This document shows positions 7,454-13,200 of a stretch of 13,200 nucleotides of DNA, one piece after another. The DNA comes from Candidatus Krumholzibacteriota bacterium (GTDB taxonomy: Bacteria; Krumholzibacteriota; Krumholzibacteriia; Krumholzibacteriales; Krumholzibacteriaceae). Location: assembly GCA_030613345.1 (NCBI GenBank), contig JAUWMD010000040.1:1-13200 (forward strand). The letters are read 5' to 3'. Under the pieces are notes generated by a model, which worked only from the letters and a program-made list of their open reading frames with translations, made no database searches and was not told where the DNA came from. Numbering within the stretch: the stretch's first letter is position 1; every line of letters begins with the position of its first letter. Position numbers and translations under genes: made by a program.

Positions 7454-7810
7454 GGGGGCGAATGGATTCGACGGGGATAGATGAAGTGGGAGAAGCGTGC
7501 CGAGGTGCCATCATACCTCGTAAAACAGGTGGCAAAACACAACTGCCAACGACAACTTGGCACTGGCAGCCTAAACACGGGCTGTCCGTCCGCTCATCCC
7601 GCGCCGGCGGGGGATGATACCGGGCGACGATTTCCGGCGGCTGGTCGGTGGACCCTCACCCGGAAGACCGGCGAGAAACTAAGGGTGATAGCGTCATGGT
7701 AACGTTGCCCGGAGGGGCATCATGAGGCGAATCAATTTCTCCGGGCTACGCACGTAGAAGTCCCATGGAAGTATTTCCGGACGCGGGTTCGATTCCCGCC
7801 GCCTCCACCA
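7454..7810 (+). ncRNA. ssrA: transfer-messenger RNA (tmRNA)
   Basis: This one-piece tmRNA of 357 nt rescues stalled ribosomes and tags the unfinished protein for proteolysis. The 5' end GGGGGCGAATGGATTCGACGGGG and the 3' end GACGCGGGTTCGATTCCCGC then CGCCTCCACCA are diagnostic. GGGGGCG (7454-7460) pairs with CGCCTCC (7800-7806, one G-U) as the acceptor stem, followed by A and an encoded CCA. The T arm is GCGGG-TTCGATT-CCCGC. Helix P2 (CCGAGGT with ACCTCG, then TAAAAC) is seen from about 7500. The tag frame is 7545-7574: GCC AAC GAC AAC TTG GCA CTG GCA GCC TAA, peptide ANDNLALAA. The resume codon is inferred as GCC, since upstream in-frame codons (ACA ACT) would give Thr. The stem TCATCCC/GGGATGA after the stop belongs to a pseudoknot. 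Confidence 0.97.
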
Positions 7811-7850
7811 TTGCAAAGAATTCGAACCGTCATCCGGTTCGGTAGAATAG

Positions 7851-7884
7851 CCCGGCTCCTTACCAGTAGAGCCGGGATTTGTTT
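7851..7884 (+). terminator. Rho-independent terminator of ssrA
   Basis: CCCGGCTC (7851-7858) and GAGCCGGG (7869-7876) form a perfect 8-bp stem with a 10-nt loop, followed by ATTTGTTT. It begins 40 nt after the CCA end of the tmRNA. A smaller stem, CGAACCG/CGGTTCG (7823-7829, 7835-7841), lies between them. It also argues against translation starting before this point. Confidence 0.75.
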
Positions 7885-7909
7885 CTATAAGGACCAGGGA
7901 AACTGGAAT

Positions 7910-9403
7910 ATGGCGAAAAAACAGATGATTTTCTGGGCCCTCACCATTACCTACGGCGCGGCGGGCATGTTGCCGATCCTGCTGTCGGAGGGGACGTTTT
8001 TTGACGGCATGATCTACGCGGTGTTGGCGAGGAACCTGGCTGCAGGAGTGGGTTCGTTCTGGGCGCCCCATTTCAGCCTTACATCGCAGGCCCAGTGGTT
8101 CGAGCATCCTCCGTTGGGATTGAACATCGCGTCGCTATTTTACCGTGTGCTGGGCGAAGGGGTCTGGGTTGAGCATGCGTATTCGCTGTTCACTGTTCTG
8201 GTATGCAGCGGACTGATCATAGTGCTGTGGAAGCAGGTTGTGCCCGACGGACGGCGTTTGCGCCGCCTTGCGTGGCTGCCCGTGCTGTTCTGGTTCATGA
8301 ATCCCCAGGTGACCTGGGCATACGCCAACAACATGCTCGAGAACACCATGAGCATCTTCACCCTGGGTGCGGTCATCCTGTTGCTGCGCAGCTGCCGGGA
8401 CGGCAAGCGCTGGGCGCTGTATCTGCTGCTGGGGGCGGTGGCCGTCGTCGCTGCTGTGTTGACCAAAGGCTTGGTGGGCCTGTTTCCCCTGGTCACTCTG
8501 GGCGCCTACCAACTGGGAACGCGACGGTTGGGCTGGCGACGGACCGCCGGGCGCACGCTGCTCCTGGTGACTGGCGCGGCGGCGCTGATGGCGCTGGTGA
8601 TGACCATTCCCGCCGCGCGATACAACATCGCGCGCTATCTCGAGACTCAGTTGCTGCCCAGTATGAGCGGCCAGCGGACCGACACGGGCAATCCCTTTAT
8701 ATACCTGGTAAAGCTGCTGAACACGCTGCTGCCGGCGCTGGTTGTCGCCTTGGCGATCACACTGGCGGGCTGGCGCAAACGGCTGCTGTCGGGGGTTACG
8801 GCCGATCACATGCGCTGGGCCCTGACCTTCCTTCTGCTGGCCTTGGCCGGCTCGGTGCCCCTGATGGTCAGCCCGCGCCGGTCCATGTTCTACGTGCTGC
8901 CCTCGTTTCCCTTCTACGCCATTGCTACCGCCCTGCCCGTGGCGGCGATCACATCGGATCTCATCGAGCGTCTACGCGACGGCTCACGCCTGTTGCGTGG
9001 TTGGCAGATCGCTGCGGGCCTGCTGCTGGCGGCGGTGGCCGTGTTCTCCGCCTCCAGGATCGGCACCTACAACCGGTCCGAGATCATGGTGCGCGATGTC
9101 AAGGCCATCGGTTCGTACCTGCAGTCCGAGCTGGGGCTGGCCGTGGACCAGGAATACGCGGTCGGTGCCTGCCGTCGCCTGTGGAGAAATTGGAATTTGG
9201 AGACCAACCTTGCCCGCTACCACCGCCTGGGGTTGGCGCACAACGACTCGACCATGACATTCGTCGTTACCGACGATCTTTGCGCTGAGGAGCTCGACGC
9301 AACCTACGTACGGGTGGCGCTGGAGACGAACCGGTATCATCTGTATGTCAGGCGGGATGCGGAGCCGGCCGAACGGACCGGCGATCCCGATGGCGGTCTG
9401 TGA
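7910..9403 (+). CDS. GT39/ArnT-type membrane glycosyltransferase
   Basis: This 497-residue polytopic membrane protein resembles the dolichyl-phosphate-mannose mannosyltransferase/ArnT/GT39 group, which moves sugars from a polyprenyl-phosphate carrier on the outer face of the inner membrane. Visible signatures are FFDGMIYAVLARNL in the first periplasmic loop (Asp32 as the likely catalytic acid), FEHPPLGLNIASLFYRVLG (64-82), ENTMSIF (144-150) and TKGLVGLFPL (185-194). About ten hydrophobic segments follow, then a soluble tail of about 120 residues from about 375. The ATG at 7910 follows AGGGA by 9 nt. The frame is open back to 7811, but that would span the ssrA terminator, so I reject the earlier start. 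Leu is mostly CTG/TTG and Val often GTG, unlike the CTC/GTC habit of the flippase beyond, which hints at separate ancestry. Acceptor and sugar are unknown. Confidence 0.87.
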   Translation: MAKKQMIFWALTITYGAAGMLPILLSEGTFFDGMIYAVLARNLAAGVGSFWAPHFSLTSQAQWFEHPPLGLNIASLFYRVLGEGVWVEHAYSLFTVLVCSGLIIVLWKQVVPDGRRLRRLAWLPVLFWFMNPQVTWAYANNMLENTMSIFTLGAVILLLRSCRDGKRWALYLLLGAVAVVAAVLTKGLVGLFPLVTLGAYQLGTRRLGWRRTAGRTLLLVTGAAALMALVMTIPAARYNIARYLETQLLPSMSGQRTDTGNPFIYLVKLLNTLLPALVVALAITLAGWRKRLLSGVTADHMRWALTFLLLALAGSVPLMVSPRRSMFYVLPSFPFYAIATALPVAAITSDLIERLRDGSRLLRGWQIAAGLLLAAVAVFSASRIGTYNRSEIMVRDVKAIGSYLQSELGLAVDQEYAVGACRRLWRNWNLETNLARYHRLGLAHNDSTMTFVVTDDLCAEELDATYVRVALETNRYHLYVRRDAEPAERTGDPDGGL

Positions 9404-9589
9404 CGTCAAGGGGTTACTTATAACAGGGCAAGTGCTTGCCAATATCAGGGTTCACCTGCTTAACAGTATTTTTTTATCCGGCTTCCCGGCGAGATACGGT
9501 ATACTGCGCCCGAGAGTCGATCTTGTCACAGGAGTCTGCACGGCCCGATTCCCCGTCTGCGGCCGAGTGTCCCGAAGTCGTGGAACCGG

Positions 9590-10885
9590 ATGATAACACG
9601 TATGATAGATACGAAGGGGTTCCTCAGCAACTTCAAGAAGGATTTCACCGGCAGGTCCGGCCGCCAGATATCCGTTCTCTACTCGACCCAGATCATCGCT
9701 ATCATCCTCGGCGTCTTCACTCGCGTCATCACGACCCGCGCCCTCGATCCTGCCGGGTACGGTGTCTTCGCGTTTTTTATCACCATCACCACCTTCACGA
9801 TCCTTTTCTTCCGTCTCGGGGTCTTCAGCGCGGGCCAGCTCCTCATCGCCGAGATGAGGGACGAGAGAAAGGAGCGCGAACTCGCCGGCGCCCTTGTCGT
9901 TGCCGCCTTCATTATCGGTGCGGGGTACGCACTGTTCATCCTCGCCGCGAGTTTCTTCGTCGACTCGATTTTTAACACCGAGATCGGCTGGATACTCCGT
10001 TCCAGCTCCGTTCTCCTCATCGGACTTCCCCTCACCTATGTCGTCCACAGTGTCGGAGTCGGCATGAACAGGATCGAGCGTATGTCGCTCCTTCACGTTT
10101 TTCCGCGGGTTATCTTTATCCTCGGCGCCCTCCTGCTCCTGAGGGTGGTCGAAATCGAGCCGTTCCACTTCGCCCTCCTCCACGTTGCGAGCATCGTCGG
10201 CGGCATGTGGATCGTCACCGCCCTGTACCGGCCGCGGTACGATAACCTGCGGGTGAACCTCGCGGCGGTCATACGCAAGACGAGAGAGTATGGATTTCAC
10301 GTCTACCAGGGGGAGATCGCGAACCTGACGACGTATCACCTCGATGGCATCTTCATCACCTACTTCGTGAACACGACGCAGCTCGGTTTCTACAACCTTG
10401 CTATGGTGATCACCGCGCCGATGCACGGCCTCTCACGTTCCCTGGCGCTCAGTTTCTTCAGACGGTTCACCGAATTCTCGCGCGTGCCGCGGAAGATGCT
10501 CGTCTACAACTTCATCTGGCTCGCCGTATGCGTCGCCGGTCTCACGGTATTCGGCCGGTTCATCGTCACGCTCCTCTTCACGGAGAAATTCCTCCCGGCG
10601 GCGCGGCTCATCCCGCCGCTCGCAGTCGCCGCTTTCTTCCAGGGTATGTACCAGCCATACGGTTTCCTCGCGGCGAAAGGGAAGGGGAAATGGATCCGCA
10701 ACGTCGCCCACGCCGAGGCGGCAAGCAACGTTATCGGCAACATCATCCTCATCTATTTCTACGGCGCGATGGGCGCGGCGGTGGCGAGCGCGATATCGAA
10801 GTTTATCCACTGGTACTTCCTGCGGCGTTACTATCACCGGTTCCTGCGGGAGAGTGGGGAGGATTCGGGCGGGAGGCCGGATTAG
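9590..10885 (+). CDS. Wzx-like polysaccharide flippase (MOP/PST superfamily)
   Basis: This 431-residue integral membrane protein has about 12 to 14 hydrophobic segments. The opening QISVLYSTQIIAIILGVFTRVITTRALDPAGYGVFAFF is typical of the Polysacc_synt family; proteins of this type move lipid-linked glycan units from the inner to the outer leaflet. The later motif AEAASNVIGNIILIYFYGAMGAAVASAISK (about 376-405) is the matching signature of the second half. Length is close to the family norm. ATG 9590 has GGA five nucleotides upstream; ATG 9602 is an in-frame alternative. Its C-terminal tail is hydrophilic. The preceding 9404-9589 gap holds a T7 run at 9469-9475 and a TATACT at 9500-9505, but no convincing full promoter. 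It converges with the racemase gene, 18 bp apart. The substrate is unknown, presumably the product of the neighbouring glycan genes. Confidence 0.88.
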   Translation: MITRMIDTKGFLSNFKKDFTGRSGRQISVLYSTQIIAIILGVFTRVITTRALDPAGYGVFAFFITITTFTILFFRLGVFSAGQLLIAEMRDERKERELAGALVVAAFIIGAGYALFILAASFFVDSIFNTEIGWILRSSSVLLIGLPLTYVVHSVGVGMNRIERMSLLHVFPRVIFILGALLLLRVVEIEPFHFALLHVASIVGGMWIVTALYRPRYDNLRVNLAAVIRKTREYGFHVYQGEIANLTTYHLDGIFITYFVNTTQLGFYNLAMVITAPMHGLSRSLALSFFRRFTEFSRVPRKMLVYNFIWLAVCVAGLTVFGRFIVTLLFTEKFLPAARLIPPLAVAAFFQGMYQPYGFLAAKGKGKWIRNVAHAEAASNVIGNIILIYFYGAMGAAVASAISKFIHWYFLRRYYHRFLRESGEDSGGRPD

Positions 10886-10903
10886 AGGCACGGCACGTTC
10901 GTG

Positions 10904-11599
10904 TCAGTCGCCGAGCGCGAAATCGACCGCTGCGGCGGCGTGGATTCTCGTCGTGTCAAAGAGGGGAATCTCATAGTCTTCCTGTTTGATGATGAGGGGG
11001 AGTTCCGTGCAGCCGAGCACGATCGCCTCGGCGCCGCGCTCGACGAGGGATGCGATGATATCCCGGTACGCCCGCCGCGATTCCTCGGTGATCTTCCCGT
11101 GGCAGAGTTCGTCGTAGATGATGTCGTGCGTGATGCGGCGTCCCTCCCCGTCCGGCACGAGGACCTCGACGCCGTAGCGCTCGGCGAGGCGTCCCTTGAA
11201 GTAGTCCTTTTCCATCGTGTATTCGGTTCCGAGAAGGCCGATCCGCGCGAAGCCCTGCGCCACGATCAGCTCCGCCGTGCAGTCGATGATGTTAAGGAGT
11301 GGTACTGAAAGGCGGGAGGCGACCCTGTCGGCGCCCTCGTTACCGGTGTTCGAGCAGATCAGCATCACCTCGGCCCGGGCGCTTTCAAGCACCAGGGCGA
11401 TATCGGTGATGTAATCGGCGGCCTCTTCCCATTTGCCGGCGCGCTGCATGTCCTCGAGCTCCGTGAACTCGATGCTGTAGAGGATCATCTTCGCCGAATG
11501 CAGCCCGCCGAGGCGGCGCTCCACCTCTTCGTTGATGATCCGGTAGTAATAGGCCGACGACGCCCAACTCATGCCGCCTATCAGCCCGATCATTTTCAC
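10904..11599 (-). CDS. aspartate/glutamate racemase family protein, YgeA-like
   Basis: This 231-residue cofactor-independent racemase homologue begins KMIGLIGGMSWASSAYYYRIINE, the standard N-terminus of the Asp/Glu racemase family. The second active-site segment is intact: Cys197 in LGCTELPL. In the first segment, ICSNTGNEGAD, the position that is Cys in classical aspartate racemases and Thr83 in E. coli YgeA is Ser83, and the usual NTxH histidine is Asn87. It therefore resembles the one-cysteine, YgeA-type enzymes, which act on only one enantiomer well. The start is GTG 11599, with GGAGG 9 nt upstream; an ATG two codons in (11593) is possible. The GTG overlaps the TGA of the amidotransferase gene (GTGA), so the two are translationally coupled. 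Racemase activity on Asp, Glu or a derivative is likely, but with the altered site it is not assured. Confidence 0.88.
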   Translation of the reverse strand: MKMIGLIGGMSWASSAYYYRIINEEVERRLGGLHSAKMILYSIEFTELEDMQRAGKWEEAADYITDIALVLESARAEVMLICSNTGNEGADRVASRLSVPLLNIIDCTAELIVAQGFARIGLLGTEYTMEKDYFKGRLAERYGVEVLVPDGEGRRITHDIIYDELCHGKITEESRRAYRDIIASLVERGAEAIVLGCTELPLIIKQEDYEIPLFDTTRIHAAAAVDFALGD

Positions 11600-13200
11600 T
11601 TCAATGCACCTCCGTCACGGTCGGCGTATGGACCGTAATTTTTATACCATCTGCCGAACGTGAGCAATAAAAATATAAGGCTCATCGCGTTCCGTCGCCC
11701 CGCGAGATGATCCCGGAGTATTTCTCCAACTCGGGCTGTGTCGAAGATCGCGGGATCGATACATGCGGGATCGGCGAGGGTCTCCTCGATTAAGCGGCGG
11801 AACTTCTCGTTCCGCCGGATCATCTCCGGGTGATCCGACCATGCGTTTTGTGAGAAAGGGTCGTACCGCGCGCGTGAGCGCCCGAAATGTTTCCGGTAGA
11901 TGGCGGGGAGTTTCCGCATTAGCGTGAATGTCTGGACGGCGAACTCAGGCACGGTGAGGGGACACCCGGTGTTGTTGTCCGGGATTCGGGCGAGGGCGGA
12001 ATCGAGTCGTGCGATCGATTTTTTCCAGAGTGTGTTGCCGGCTCTGTAGCGTAGCGGGATCCGCAGGTAGAGCTCGATGAGCTCGTTGTCGAAGAGGAGC
12101 GCCGTGCGCTCGTCGAGGTATTCCCTGATTACCGTTTCGAGGAGATACGAGGAATACCTCGATGTATAGTGGATGTCTGACCAGAGGAAGCGGTCGTAGA
12201 CGTTCTCGGCGCGGCCATCGGCCTCGTCGAGGATCGCGCGGATCGACGCATCGAGGGTGTCGCGGTAGCGCGCGGCGAGCGGAGCGGTGAAGAGTCTCTC
12301 CGGCCGTTCGCCGTACAGGCCGCGCTTGACCTGGTGGAGGAATGCATCGGTCAGTTCCTCCTCGCGGAGCAGCGTCTGGACCGGCAGGTAAAACCGTTTC
12401 CCGAACAGGGTGAAGGGACGATTGTGCGGAAGGCTCGTGCCGCGGAAAAAGAGCTCCGGCGGATTGCCGTGCAGCAGGACGTCGCAGTGCTCGCGAAATC
12501 GGTCGAAGAACCCGATGAGCCAGCCGTGGTGGAAGGAGTACATGCCGTTGCCGATTTCGACAGCCCGGTCGACGAGGTTGGTGAAATGATCGGGTCCTGG
12601 CTCGAGGAGGATGTGCTCGCACCCCGTTGCCTCGGCGAGACGACGGGCCGTCGTGACCTCGAGATCGTCCGGGCCGCCCATGGTGAAGGAGACCATCGGC
12701 CGGTCGGCCGCAGCGAGGATGGCCCGCGAATCGAGCCCGCCGCTGAGGAGAACACCGATCCGCTCCGGTCCGCGCAGGCGCCGCCCGACGGCCCCCCGGA
12801 GTGTATCGGCGAGTTCGTCGGCCCAGTGGCCGAGAGACCGCTCCTCCGCCCGGTATTGCATCTCCCAGTATGCCTTCACAGTACACCGGCCGTCTCTGAG
12901 GGTGAGGACCGACGCCGGCGGCAGGATCTCGATGTCCTCGTAGTACGTCTTTGTGCCGAGGAGCTTCTGGAAGGTGAAGAACTCGAAGACCGCCGCGTTG
13001 TTCAGCCGCTTCGGGACTGCGTCGCAGGAGAGGAGCGGGTGCAGCTTTGTGCAGAAGGCGAGCCCACCGCAGGGTGCGCTGTGGTAGAAGAGGTGGTATG
13101 AAGCAAGGCGGTCGGTGATGATGCGGAGTGTGCGGGACGGGGCCTCGTAGAATGCGAGGACGAACGAGCCGTTCAGGCGCGCGAACGATTCCTCGCCGTA
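11596..13200 (-). CDS. asparagine-synthetase-like glutamine amidotransferase, 5' end outside window
   Basis: The frame continues without a stop to the right edge, giving 534 residues in the window; the GTG at 12879 is an internal codon, not the start. Residues of about 1-105 are the end of a class II glutamine amidotransferase domain, seen as RLNGSFVLAFYE, then IITDRLASYHLFY, CTKLHPLL and TFQKLLGTKTYYEDIEILPP. The N-terminal catalytic Cys2 lies outside the window. The synthetase domain follows, with the ATP-pyrophosphatase loop LLSGGLDS at about 151-158 and a C-terminus ending near FGRWYKNYG. The family amidates a carboxylate using glutamine and ATP via an acyl-adenylate. AsnB makes asparagine, but many paralogues in polysaccharide regions act on other carboxylates, so the substrate is open. 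It overlaps the racemase start by 4 nt. Confidence 0.9.
   Translation of the reverse strand, partial: YGEESFARLNGSFVLAFYEAPSRTLRIITDRLASYHLFYHSAPCGGLAFCTKLHPLLSCDAVPKRLNNAAVFEFFTFQKLLGTKTYYEDIEILPPASVLTLRDGRCTVKAYWEMQYRAEERSLGHWADELADTLRGAVGRRLRGPERIGVLLSGGLDSRAILAAADRPMVSFTMGGPDDLEVTTARRLAEATGCEHILLEPGPDHFTNLVDRAVEIGNGMYSFHHGWLIGFFDRFREHCDVLLHGNPPELFFRGTSLPHNRPFTLFGKRFYLPVQTLLREEELTDAFLHQVKRGLYGERPERLFTAPLAARYRDTLDASIRAILDEADGRAENVYDRFLWSDIHYTSRYSSYLLETVIREYLDERTALLFDNELIELYLRIPLRYRAGNTLWKKSIARLDSALARIPDNNTGCPLTVPEFAVQTFTLMRKLPAIYRKHFGRSRARYDPFSQNAWSDHPEMIRRNEKFRRLIEETLADPACIDPAIFDTARVGEILRDHLAGRRNAMSLIFLLLTFGRWYKNYGPYADRDGGALK

Noticed and set aside
7481..7702. 73-codon open frame on +
   Set aside because: It lies wholly inside the tmRNA and is not the tag reading frame.
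7694..8107. 137-codon open frame on -
   Set aside because: It runs antisense through the tmRNA 3' end and terminator into the glycosyltransferase gene; no ribosome site or family resemblance.
8203..9288. 361-codon open frame on + inside the glycosyltransferase
   Set aside because: It is an out-of-frame shadow rich in Arg, Gly and Ala, and the main frame carries the GT39 motifs and membrane segments.
9427..9475. Possible terminator after the glycosyltransferase (GGCAAG-TG-CTTGCC, later T7 run)
   Set aside because: The hairpin and the T run are about 28 nt apart and the hairpin has only six pairs with a 2-nt loop, so they do not make a standard terminator.
9404..9589. Duplicated tmRNA 3' end as an attachment site
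   Set aside because: I compared this gap with the tmRNA 3' sequence and saw no repeat of useful length.
9452..10426. 324-codon open frame on - opposite the flippase
   Set aside because: It is the charged antisense of a hydrophobic membrane protein gene, a common artefact.
12334..13101. 255-codon open frame on + opposite the amidotransferase
   Set aside because: The minus strand shows both amidotransferase and SGGLDS synthetase domains; the plus frame shows no family features.

Overview
This is a GC-rich bacterial chromosomal window of conventional gene density. Several envelope proteins have Sec-type or lipoprotein-type N-termini, and there is a Wzx-like flippase, a GT39-type membrane glycosyltransferase and an asparagine-synthetase-like gene of the sort found in surface-polysaccharide regions. 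That points to a Gram-negative, diderm organism. The mix (DUF547 protein, DP-x-GD repeat lipoprotein, S9 peptidase with a long C-terminal extension) would fit one of the little-cultured FCB-related or deep phyla, but the sequence alone does not fix the taxon. Most genes have clear GGAGG ribosome-binding sites.

Left part (1-6300). A DUF547 protein on + (open at the window edge) converges with a run of four minus-strand genes: a repeat-containing putative surface lipoprotein, a 48-residue cysteine-containing small protein, a small putative lipoprotein, and a long secreted S9-family serine peptidase. Two clear intrinsic terminators lie downstream of the small protein and of the peptidase. The four minus genes therefore form several transcription units rather than one operon.

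Middle (6300-9590). An intergenic stretch of about 300 bp precedes a class I SAM-dependent methyltransferase. It is followed by a complete one-piece tmRNA gene (ssrA) with its own promoter, a readable tag reading frame (ANDNLALAA-stop) and a terminator. A GT39/ArnT-type membrane glycosyltransferase begins 100 bp after the tmRNA CCA end. Its codon habit differs from the neighbours, which suggests acquisition next to ssrA, a classic insertion site, although I see no duplicated attachment site or integrase.

Right part (9590-13200). A Wzx/MOP-type flippase on + converges with a minus-strand pair: an asparagine-synthetase-like glutamine amidotransferase, whose frame runs off the right window edge, and an Asp/Glu-racemase family protein that starts inside the amidotransferase stop codon (GTGA overlap). 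The methyltransferase, glycosyltransferase, flippase and amidotransferase look like parts of a surface-glycan neighbourhood.

No CRISPR array, insertion sequence, phage gene or obviously new multi-gene system is visible. The points most worth a second look are the coupled amidotransferase-racemase pair with an atypical racemase active site, the small CxxxxCC protein, the peptidase fusion, and the palindrome on the ssrA promoter.
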